A stretch of 64,000 bases of DNA from Pseudomonas cichorii (lineage in GTDB: Bacteria; Pseudomonadota; Gammaproteobacteria; Pseudomonadales; Pseudomonadaceae), in assembly GCF_018343775.1 (NCBI RefSeq), contig NZ_CP074349.1, positions 4,826,001 through 4,890,000 of the forward strand, given 5' to 3'. This document shows, one piece after another, positions 1-7,151 of the stretch. Position numbers and translations under genes: made by a program. Position 1 is the stretch's first letter. Each line of letters starts with the position of its first letter. The notes under the pieces were generated by a model, which saw nothing but the letters and a program-made list of their open reading frames with translations, was not told the DNA's origin and ran no database searches.

Positions 1-363
1 AGCGCGGCAGTGCGCCAGGTGCTGGCACGGCAGAAACGCCGGGCTCTGGTGATTCTGGTGACCAATCTGCGCGATGAAGACGATGAGGAATTACCGGCAG
101 CCGTGAAGCAGCTCAGCCGTCATCATCGGGTATTAGTGGCCAGTCTGCGGGAGGAGGTACTGGATAGCCTGCGTCAATCGTCGGTACAGACCTACGACCA
201 GGCACTGGCTTATTGCGGGACAATCGACTTCAGCAATGCAAGGGCCGGTCTTCATGAACGTCTGGCAGCCCAAGGCATACCGGTCATGGATGTACGCCCA
301 GCGGAACTGGGCGCACAACTGGTCACTCGCTACTTGAGCTGGAAGAAAGCCGGAACACTGTAA
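1..363 (+). CDS. DUF58 domain protein, C-terminal part (5' end outside window)
   Basis: The reading frame is open from base 1, so this is the last 120 codons of a longer gene. The readable part (RRALVILVTNLRDEDDEEL, then a 'VLVASLRE' strand and 'AYCGTIDFSNARAGLHERLAAQGI') matches the vWA-like C-terminal half of DUF58 proteins. These usually stand beside a MoxR-type AAA ATPase and transglutaminase-like membrane proteins, and a MoxR gene is expected just upstream. Cellular role is not firmly known; MoxR/DUF58 pairs are thought to help assembly or stress responses at the envelope. It converges on the PilZ gene with only 10 bases between stop codons. The GTG at base 10 is not a real start, because homology continues upstream of it. 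Family call fairly sure. Confidence 0.75.
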   Translation, partial: SAAVRQVLARQKRRALVILVTNLRDEDDEELPAAVKQLSRHHRVLVASLREEVLDSLRQSSVQTYDQALAYCGTIDFSNARAGLHERLAAQGIPVMDVRPAELGAQLVTRYLSWKKAGTL

Positions 364-373
364 ATTTCCTGCG

Positions 374-754
374 TCAGGCTGAAGCTTCTACAAGGTAGAA
401 ACAGAAATATTGGCGCAGTGCATCGGCAAGGTCACGATAGCCCTCAGGCACCGTATTCAGTGTAAAACCCGAGTTGTAATTTCCAGGTGTTTCATCTTCG
501 TTGCACCACAGACAAGTGGCTTTTACGTCGACTACTTTTTGTCCTTCTGCGTTAACAGGCATCTTCATGCGCAAATCGAATATGGCGCCGACCAGCAGGG
601 GTAAATCACTGATGAGCATCAATCCCTCTTCGGAGACATTGCCCAGCCAACCCATTGATCTACCTGTGTGACGATTCGATACTTGAAGATAATCTTGCAG
701 TTGGTGACGTTCAATCCTTCGATTCCTTAGCATCTCAGCCGCCTTCTGAACCAT
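374..754 (-). CDS. PilZ domain protein (putative c-di-GMP receptor)
   Basis: A 126-residue single-domain protein. The N-terminal RRIERHQL supplies the R-x-x-x-R arginines of the PilZ signature, and about 35 residues later 'NVSEEGLML' supplies the (D/N)-x-S-x-x-G part; together these bind cyclic di-GMP in PilZ proteins. No membrane segment or other domain is visible, so it is probably a cytoplasmic adaptor. The frame extends upstream to an ATG at 898, but the start at 754 is preferred: an AGGA lies 8 bases ahead of it and the upstream extension has no domain character. It converges with the DUF58 gene. The BifA phosphodiesterase encoded in the same window acts on the same second messenger, but no direct link can be inferred. 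Confidence 0.8.
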   Translation of the reverse strand: MVQKAAEMLRNRRIERHQLQDYLQVSNRHTGRSMGWLGNVSEEGLMLISDLPLLVGAIFDLRMKMPVNAEGQKVVDVKATCLWCNEDETPGNYNSGFTLNTVPEGYRDLADALRQYFCFYLVEASA

Positions 755-932
755 TGGGCGTGATCCTGCACGCAAACAATTCAAATTCCATGGGGCTACG
801 ACCCACTCATGCCACATGGAAAGCCCTTGAAACAGGTTTAGCTCTGTACATTTCATTCCCTTGACACAGAGCCTAGCCGAGATTTTTCTAACATCCACCC
901 GAAAACGCTACTTTTCCCCCAATTGGGTGTAA

Positions 933-1307
933 TCATTTTGAAGCAGGGAAAGGCTTGGCAGGCTGTCCGGCGAGGTTGTGACCCAGCTGGGCCAAGGTAT
1001 CGAGACGTGCGCGTGCGCGGTATGCATATTCACTCGATGGATATTTGGCAATCAGGAACTGATAGGTCTGCACCGCATCGACATACAGCTTCTGGCGCTC
1101 CAGGCATTGCCCGCGCAGCATCGACACCTCGGGCCACACATAAGAGCGCTCGCGGCTCTGACGCTCGACCTTGGACAAAGACAGCATCACACTGTCGCAA
1201 TCGCCGCGTTCATAAGCGTGATAAGCCTCGTTGAGGTTGGCGTTCATCGCCCAACGGGTACAACCGCTGACAGCAACCAGTAATACAAGAATCGTTAGAA
1301 TGCGCAT
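933..1307 (-). CDS. Small TPR-like lipoprotein
   Basis: A 124-residue protein with a lipoprotein signal peptide: MRILTILVLLVAVSGC, lipobox VSGC, Cys16 the predicted lipidation site. The mature part looks like helix pairs of tetratricopeptide type ('AYHAYERGDCDSVMLSLSKVERQ', then 'YVDAVQTYQFLIAKYPSSEYAYRARARL'). The second is a typical TPR helix pair as found in BamD/YbgF-like envelope proteins. Residue after the Cys is Thr, which favours the outer membrane. An AGGAG lies 8 bases before the ATG. It is divergent from pykA, with 178 bases between the two starts. Exact partner unknown. Confidence 0.72.
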   Translation of the reverse strand: MRILTILVLLVAVSGCTRWAMNANLNEAYHAYERGDCDSVMLSLSKVERQSRERSYVWPEVSMLRGQCLERQKLYVDAVQTYQFLIAKYPSSEYAYRARARLDTLAQLGHNLAGQPAKPFPASK

Positions 1308-1485
1308 GAGAGTCTCCTGTTCTGTGCCTTGATATCGGCCTGCTGCCCCTTTTCTTCAGGGCAGATTCAATACCGATCATCAGCCGATTGCCCTGTCGAT
1401 TCCCGAAGAGGTAGTGCAAAGGAACAATGACTACAGCCCCGGACAGGAGTAGCCTCTCGCTGCGCTTCAATTAAGGAGTTTGTGC

Positions 1486-2937
1486 ATGACCGTTCGCCGC
1501 ACCAAAATCGTTGCCACACTTGGCCCTGCCAGTAATTCGCCAGAAGTCATCGAACAACTCATTCTCTCGGGACTGGACGTTGCTCGCCTGAACTTCTCCC
1601 ACGGCACCCCGGATGAGCACAAGGCACGCGCCAGGCTGATTCGTGAAATCGCCGCCAGACACGGGCGTTTCGTTGCCCTGCTGGGTGACCTTCAAGGTCC
1701 GAAAATCCGCATTGCCAAGTTCACCAACAAAAAAATAGAGCTTAAGGTCGGTGACAAGTTCACCTTCTCCACCGCTCATCCACTGACCGACGGCAATCAG
1801 GAAATCGTGGGCATCGATTACCCCGATCTGGTCAAGGATTGCGGCGTGGGCGACGAACTGCTGCTCGACGACGGTCGCGTGGTCATGCGCGTCGATACAC
1901 AAACCGCTGAAGAACTGCATTGCACCGTGTTGATCGGTGGCCCGCTCTCGGACCACAAAGGCATCAACCGTCGCGGCGGTGGCCTGACGGCACCGGCGCT
2001 GACCGAAAAAGACAAGCAGGACATCAAGCTGGCTGCAGAAATGGAGCTGGACTACCTGGCCGTTTCCTTCCCCCGCGATGCTGCGGACATGGAATACGCT
2101 CGCCAGTTGCGTGACGAATCCGGTGGCACTGCCTGGCTGGTCGCCAAGATCGAGCGCGCCGAAGCCGTTGCCAACGACGAAGTGCTCGACGAACTGATCC
2201 GCGCCAGCGATGCCGTGATGGTTGCCCGTGGCGACCTGGGCGTTGAAATCGGTGACGCAGAGCTGGTTGGCGTCCAGAAGCGCATCATTCTGCACGCACG
2301 TCGCCACAACAAGGCGGTGATCGTTGCCACGCAGATGATGGAGTCGATGATCTCCAGCCCGATGCCGACCCGTGCCGAAGTGTCCGACGTGGCCAACGCC
2401 GTGCTCGACTACACAGACGCCGTGATGCTCTCGGCCGAAAGTGCTGCCGGTTCTTACCCGATCGAAGCCGTTCAGGCCATGGCACGTATCTGCCTGGGCG
2501 CTGAAAAGCACCCGACCGGCAAGACCTCCAGCCACCGCATCGGTCATTCGTTCACCCGTTGTGACGAAAGCATCGCACTGGCCGCCATGTACACCGCCAA
2601 CCACTTCCCGGGCGTCAAGGCGATCATCGCACTGACCGAAAGTGGCTACACCCCGCTGATCATGTCGCGCATCCGCTCCTCGGTGCCGATCTATGCGTTC
2701 TCCCCGCACCGCGAAACCCAGGCTCGTGCCGCCATGTTCCGTGGCGTCTACACCGTGCCGTTCGACCCGGCGAACCTGCCGCCAGGTCAGGTCAGCCAGT
2801 CCGCCGTGGACGAGCTGCTCAAGCGCGGCCTCGTCGAGCAAGGCGACTGGGTCATCCTCACCAAGGGTGACAGCTACCACACCATCGGTGGCACCAACGG
2901 CATGAAGATCCTGCACGTTGGCGACCCGTTGGTCTAA
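1486..2937 (+). CDS. pykA: Pyruvate kinase
   Basis: A 483-residue cytoplasmic glycolytic enzyme that converts phosphoenolpyruvate and ADP to pyruvate and ATP. The start TVRRTKIVATLGPAS is the classic N-terminus. The catalytic Lys/metal site 'VAKIERAEAV' and the 'MVARGDLGVE' loop are intact, followed by 'KAVIVATQMMESMI' and 'DAVMLSAESA'. The C-terminal allosteric domain ends in 'GTNGMKILHVG'. Length is normal for type II PykA. ATG 1486 is preferred to TTG 1480 because AAGGAG (1473-1478) sits 7 bases ahead of it. A strong hairpin terminator follows, so it is probably transcribed alone. Confidence 0.97.
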   Translation: MTVRRTKIVATLGPASNSPEVIEQLILSGLDVARLNFSHGTPDEHKARARLIREIAARHGRFVALLGDLQGPKIRIAKFTNKKIELKVGDKFTFSTAHPLTDGNQEIVGIDYPDLVKDCGVGDELLLDDGRVVMRVDTQTAEELHCTVLIGGPLSDHKGINRRGGGLTAPALTEKDKQDIKLAAEMELDYLAVSFPRDAADMEYARQLRDESGGTAWLVAKIERAEAVANDEVLDELIRASDAVMVARGDLGVEIGDAELVGVQKRIILHARRHNKAVIVATQMMESMISSPMPTRAEVSDVANAVLDYTDAVMLSAESAAGSYPIEAVQAMARICLGAEKHPTGKTSSHRIGHSFTRCDESIALAAMYTANHFPGVKAIIALTESGYTPLIMSRIRSSVPIYAFSPHRETQARAAMFRGVYTVPFDPANLPPGQVSQSAVDELLKRGLVEQGDWVILTKGDSYHTIGGTNGMKILHVGDPLV

Positions 2938-2956
2938 AGCCAGACCTGCAAGACCC

Positions 2957-2990
2957 AAAAGCCCCGGCTCGAAAGAGTCGGGGCTTTTTT
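2957..2990 (+). terminator. Rho-independent terminator of pykA
   Basis: A 10-bp stem (GCCCCGGCTC with GAGTCGGGGC, one G-U pair) closed by a GAAA tetraloop and followed by a run of T residues, 20 bases after the pykA stop codon. Confidence 0.93.
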
Positions 2991-3015
2991 ATTGCTCGTC
3001 TATCCGCCCCTCCGG

Positions 3016-3031
3016 CTGTCATTTATGTCAG
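3016..3031 (+). promoter_or_regulatory. Motif shared with the tcaA upstream region
   Basis: CTGTCATTTATGTCAG lies 108 bases ahead of the delta-60 gene start. It matches 15 of 16 bases of a motif at 10299-10314 ahead of tcaA. It contains a TGTCA direct repeat. Function is not known; a shared transcription factor site is one possibility. Confidence 0.3.
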
Positions 3032-3138
3032 TAGACATCTGCTTCGCGTTTCGATTACTTACCCGCTTGATCACTTGGCCAGCGCGGCGGGCGATCAGCG
3101 CTATCAAGGAGCTTTTTGCAGCTTTCAAGGAGAAAACA

Positions 3139-4395
3139 ATGAATACAACTCATCAACAAAGCGCACCAGGTGATCTGGACCCGGATTTCGGTGACGGGGG
3201 GATAGTGGAGCTGAAGTTCAGGGATGGCACGACCCTGGCTGCCTCGGGTCTGACGCTCGACCCAGACGGCAGGATTTATGTCGCCGGCCCCGCCTCTGAA
3301 CAACGGTACGGACTGGCCAGACTCAATCAGAACGGTCGTCCGGACGAGACGTTCGGGACATCCGGCATCGTTACCGGCAAGTTTGATACCTATACCTCCT
3401 GGGGTATGGCAGTGCAGATAATGCCTGACGGGAGACTTCTCCTGCGGGGAGAGGTTGACATCAATAATGTGGATTACCCGGCACTAGCCTGCTTCAACGT
3501 CGACGGAGTTCTGGACACGAGCTTCGGCACGAACGGCTGGGTCATCCTCAGACCCCCATTCTTTGCAGGGGGAATATCGCGACGTGTGCATGAACGTCCG
3601 TATCCATCGCCCGTAGCAATCGGCCGTATCCATCAGGGTACGATTTGCCGAATTCACACCAGCGGAAAAATCCTGGTCAGCGCGTATATCGGACAGGAAG
3701 CCGCCATTGTCCGACTGAACAATGATGGTTCTCTGGATACAAGCTTTGGCGGCACCGGTTACATCATTCCGGAGGCACAGAAGTACGGCATGTGGCTCGG
3801 AACCATTCATGACCTGTCGAGCAAACTGATAGCGGCCGGCTCGATACAAACCAACCTGGAAGAGGTCGGTTATCCTTTTCTGATTCGCTATAACGCTGAC
3901 GCAAGCATCGACAAGAATTTCGGCACGGGCGGCAGAGTGACGTTAGAAAACGAGCCCGGACAGTTCAGCCAACTGGCGTTAACCGACCAGGGAAAAATGG
4001 TTTGCATCGGATATACCCTGGATACGGACAAAGCGATGTTGGTAGGCATGACCCAGGATGGCAGCCCGGACTTGGCATTCAACAACGGCGATCCGGTTTT
4101 CACTGTGGCGGATACAGGTTGCGCCTGGCTGGACGGAGCCCTTGTCCTTGGAGGCCAACAGATTGTCGTCACTGGCTTTACCTTTGGTGCGCATGGGACA
4201 ACGCTCGTCGGTCGCTTCGAAAGCGATGGACGTCCCGATCTGTCATTCGGTATCGCCGGGCTGGTGACTCTTGATCTTGGCGAGCACACGCTTTCAGGAG
4301 CACTTGCCCCACAAGCTGACCGGAAAATTATTGTCGGCGGGCATGTTCTGAGGTCGCTTGGGAATTTTGGGTATGTCGCCAGGCTGATCGGGTGA
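3139..4395 (+). CDS. Delta-60 repeat beta-propeller protein
   Basis: A 418-residue protein built of repeats of about 50-60 residues, each with an L-D-x-x-F-G-x-x-G signature ('DLDPDFGDGGIVEL', 'RPDETFGTSGIV', 'VLDTSFGTNGWV', 'SLDTSFGGTGYI', 'SIDKNFGTGGRV', 'RPDLSFGIAGLV'). This is the delta-60 repeat, which folds as propeller blades and is common in large secreted bacterial proteins. There is no signal peptide and no other domain. The frame opens at 2992, but AAGGAGA just before ATG 3139 fixes the start. Substrate and role are unknown. It is transcribed alone, between the pykA terminator and a convergent reductase gene. Confidence 0.78.
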   Translation: MNTTHQQSAPGDLDPDFGDGGIVELKFRDGTTLAASGLTLDPDGRIYVAGPASEQRYGLARLNQNGRPDETFGTSGIVTGKFDTYTSWGMAVQIMPDGRLLLRGEVDINNVDYPALACFNVDGVLDTSFGTNGWVILRPPFFAGGISRRVHERPYPSPVAIGRIHQGTICRIHTSGKILVSAYIGQEAAIVRLNNDGSLDTSFGGTGYIIPEAQKYGMWLGTIHDLSSKLIAAGSIQTNLEEVGYPFLIRYNADASIDKNFGTGGRVTLENEPGQFSQLALTDQGKMVCIGYTLDTDKAMLVGMTQDGSPDLAFNNGDPVFTVADTGCAWLDGALVLGGQQIVVTGFTFGAHGTTLVGRFESDGRPDLSFGIAGLVTLDLGEHTLSGALAPQADRKIIVGGHVLRSLGNFGYVARLIG

Positions 4396-4435
4396 TTTTT
4401 ATTGCCGCCTGGGGAGCCCCTGGCATCAGCCGGAA

Positions 4436-5374
4436 TCACGCCCGTGTCAGAAACACATCCGCGAAGAGCTGATTGCGCGGCAAGCCCGAGAGATAAAGAC
4501 GTTTGGCGAACGTTTCGACACTTACCGGGCTGCCGCAGACCAGTGCCGTGGCTCTGCGTGACAGCAGCCGGAGTTCGTCCAGAGCAATCGCCAACTGGTC
4601 AGACTTGATAAGCCGCACCTGCAGTTCGGGATGTCCGGCGGACAGTGCATGAAGCTCGCGGGCCAGATAATGTTCGTCATCCTCATGAGCCAGATGCAGA
4701 AGATGGATCTGGCCTTGATGTTCCTGCCGCAGGGCGTCGCGCAATACCCCCCAGAGCGGCCCCAGTCCGGTGCCGGCCGCCAGCAGCAAGAGCGGCCGCT
4801 CCTGCCACTCCGGATCGTAGCGCAACGCCCCGCCGCGCAACTCGCCAAGGCGGACAGGATCGCCAACCTGCAATTGCCGCGCAACATCGCTGAACGCACC
4901 GGGACGGCGACAATCGAGATGAAACTCCAGAAACGGATCTTCGCCCGGCAGACTGGCGAGGGAATACGGCCGCGCCACGCCGCTGTCGGTCCACAGCACC
5001 AGATGTTGCCCGGCCTGATAACGCAACGGCTTCTCCGGTGCCAGGCGCAAACGCAGCACGCCGGGGCTTAGCCAGTCGCAGCCAGACACTTTTGCCGGCA
5101 GGCCATCACGCGCCGCATCGAAGACCTCAATGCCGAGATCTTCGACTACCTGACATTGGCACGCCAGACGCCAGCCCTCGCGGCGCTTGTCGGGTGCCAA
5201 TGCATCGGGCTGCGAATCGTTCGGCTCGCCCTTCACGCAACGAACCAGACACGCATGACAACTGCCCGCCCGGCAACTGTAAGGGACGGCCAGGCCCGCG
5301 TGATTCAGCGCGTCCAGCAGATTGCTGCCCGCCGCTACCGACCAATGACGGTCGCCGGCATGTAATTCAGGCAT
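4436..5374 (-). CDS. Ferredoxin-type FAD/NAD(P)H oxidoreductase
   Basis: A 312-residue electron-transfer flavoprotein. The N-terminal plant-type 2Fe-2S ferredoxin domain has the cluster pattern C-x4-C-x2-C ('PYSCRAGSCHACLVRC') with the fourth Cys in 'RLACQCQV'. It is followed by an FAD-binding barrel ('RPYSLASLPGE' is the R-x-Y-S-x-x flavin motif) and a nucleotide-binding domain ('LLLLAAGTGLGPLWGVL', later 'LVCGSPVSVE'). The layout matches CDP-6-deoxy-glucoseen reductase-like or phenol hydroxylase-type reductases; Pseudomonas homologues are usually called iron-sulfur-binding ferredoxin reductase. The redox partner is unknown. It is divergent from the fumarase gene. Confidence 0.85.
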   Translation of the reverse strand: MPELHAGDRHWSVAAGSNLLDALNHAGLAVPYSCRAGSCHACLVRCVKGEPNDSQPDALAPDKRREGWRLACQCQVVEDLGIEVFDAARDGLPAKVSGCDWLSPGVLRLRLAPEKPLRYQAGQHLVLWTDSGVARPYSLASLPGEDPFLEFHLDCRRPGAFSDVARQLQVGDPVRLGELRGGALRYDPEWQERPLLLLAAGTGLGPLWGVLRDALRQEHQGQIHLLHLAHEDDEHYLARELHALSAGHPELQVRLIKSDQLAIALDELRLLSRRATALVCGSPVSVETFAKRLYLSGLPRNQLFADVFLTRA

Positions 5375-5560
5375 CGAAAAGTTCCAGGCCCTGCGCAGAA
5401 AATATTCGCGATTGTACAGGTTGACCGATTGGGCGGGTTATACTGCCGCGCCTTTTTGCGCCCGCTACGGCTAACCTGACAACTCTGGCTCCTGCCGCTG
5501 CGCCAGATGTCCGCCGATAGCGTAATTGAATGTTCCCGTCCTTACAGAGGAGCGCGCCGC

Positions 5561-7084
5561 ATGACCGTGATCAAGCAAGACGACCTGATTCAGAGCGTTG
5601 CAGACGCACTGCAATTCATTTCCTATTACCACCCCGTTGATTTCATCCAGGCCATGCATGAGGCCTATCTGCGTGAAGAGTCCCCTGCTGCCCGCGATTC
5701 CATGGCTCAGATCCTGATCAACTCGCGCATGTGTGCAACCGGCCATCGTCCGATCTGCCAGGACACCGGCATCGTCACCGTATTCGTGCGTGTCGGCATG
5801 GACGTACGCTGGGATGGCGCCACCATGAGCCTGGATGACATGATCAACGAAGGCGTGCGTCGCGCCTACAACCTGCCTGAAAACGTCCTGCGCGCTTCGA
5901 TCCTGGCCGACCCGGCTGGCGCTCGTAAAAACACCAAGGACAACACCCCGGCGGTCATCCACTACTCCATCGTGCCGGGTAACACCGTCGAAGTGGACGT
6001 CGCGGCCAAAGGCGGCGGCTCGGAAAACAAATCGAAGATGGCGATGCTCAACCCGTCCGACTCGATCGTCGACTGGGTATTGAAAACCGTTCCGACCATG
6101 GGCGCGGGCTGGTGCCCACCGGGCATGCTGGGCATCGGTATCGGCGGCACAGCCGAGAAAGCAGCGGTCATGGCCAAGGAAGTGTTGATGGAGTCCATCG
6201 ACATTCACGAGCTCAAGGCCCGTGGCCCGCAGAACCGTATCGAAGAAATGCGTCTTGAGCTGTTCGAGAAGGTCAACCAGTTGGGCATCGGTGCTCAGGG
6301 CCTCGGCGGTCTGACCACCGTGCTTGACGTCAAGATCATGGACTACCCGACCCACGCCGCTTCGCTGCCGGTGTGCATGATCCCGAACTGTGCGGCCACC
6401 CGTCACGCGCACTTCATTCTGGACGGCTCCGGCCCGGCTTCCCTGGAAGCGCCGCCGCTGGACGCCTACCCGGAAATCGTCTGGGAAGCTGGCCCGTCGG
6501 CCCGCCGCGTCAACCTCGACACCCTGACGCCGGAAGAAGTGCAAAGCTGGCAGCCGGGCGAAACCGTACTGCTCAACGGCAAGATGCTTACCGGTCGCGA
6601 CGCCGCGCACAAGCGCATGGTCGAGATGCTGAACAAGGGCGAAACCCTGCCGGTCGACCTCAAGGGCCGCTTCATCTACTACGTTGGCCCGGTTGATCCG
6701 GTACGCGAAGAAGTGGTTGGCCCGGCTGGCCCGACCACCGCAACGCGCATGGACAAGTTCACTCGCCAGATCCTTGAGCAGACCGGCCTGCTGGGCATGA
6801 TCGGCAAATCCGAGCGCGGCCCGACCGCTATCGACGCGATCAAGGACAACAAGGCCGTGTACCTGATGGCCGTCGGTGGCGCTGCCTACCTCGTGGCTCA
6901 GGCGATCAAGAAATCCAAGGTCCTGGCCTTTGCCGAACTGGGCATGGAAGCGATCTACGAGTTCGAGGTCAAGGACATGCCGGTCACGGTCGCCGTCGAC
7001 AGCAAAGGCGAATCCGTCCACATCACCGGCCCGCAGATCTGGCAGAAAAAAATCAGCGACAGCCTGGCGGTGGAAGTGCAGTAA
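5561..7084 (+). CDS. Class I fumarate hydratase (4Fe-4S)
   Basis: A 507-residue single-chain class I fumarase with alpha and beta parts fused, catalysing fumarate to malate in the TCA cycle. Visible landmarks are the cluster region 'MCATGHRPICQDTG', 'AAKGGGSENKSKMAML', 'GIGIGGTAEKAAVMAKE', 'MIPNCAATRHAHF', and the beta part 'GPTTATRMDKFT', ending in 'GPQIWQKKISDSL'. Length is normal for the family. The frame begins at 5507, but ATG 5561 has AGGAG 8 bases upstream and gives the usual N-terminus MTVIKQDDLIQSV. It is probably monocistronic, ended by a terminator at 7104. It marks the left border of the Tc toxin locus. Confidence 0.95.
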   Translation: MTVIKQDDLIQSVADALQFISYYHPVDFIQAMHEAYLREESPAARDSMAQILINSRMCATGHRPICQDTGIVTVFVRVGMDVRWDGATMSLDDMINEGVRRAYNLPENVLRASILADPAGARKNTKDNTPAVIHYSIVPGNTVEVDVAAKGGGSENKSKMAMLNPSDSIVDWVLKTVPTMGAGWCPPGMLGIGIGGTAEKAAVMAKEVLMESIDIHELKARGPQNRIEEMRLELFEKVNQLGIGAQGLGGLTTVLDVKIMDYPTHAASLPVCMIPNCAATRHAHFILDGSGPASLEAPPLDAYPEIVWEAGPSARRVNLDTLTPEEVQSWQPGETVLLNGKMLTGRDAAHKRMVEMLNKGETLPVDLKGRFIYYVGPVDPVREEVVGPAGPTTATRMDKFTRQILEQTGLLGMIGKSERGPTAIDAIKDNKAVYLMAVGGAAYLVAQAIKKSKVLAFAELGMEAIYEFEVKDMPVTVAVDSKGESVHITGPQIWQKKISDSLAVEVQ

Positions 7085-7103
7085 GTCTGGCTGACGTACT
7101 GAA

Positions 7104-7135
7104 GAAACCCGGCGCAATGCCGGGTTTTCTTTTTG
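7104..7135 (+). terminator. Terminator of the fumarase gene, probably bidirectional
   Basis: An inverted repeat AACCCGGC/GCCGGGTT with a four-base loop and T-rich tail, 20 bases after the fumarase stop. On the other strand it lies just past the end of the first tccC gene and has a shorter T-rich tail there, so it may serve both. Confidence 0.88.
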
Positions 7136-7151
7136 TGTTCTTGTGCAAGAC

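Noticed and set aside
1210..1470. 86-codon minus-strand frame between the lipoprotein and pykA
   Set aside because: No ribosome site or family, overlaps the lipoprotein start; it is the divergent promoter region.
1471..2958. 495-codon open frame on the minus strand opposite pykA
   Set aside because: Shadow of a GC-rich gene; protein is His/Gly/Val-rich with no family resemblance.
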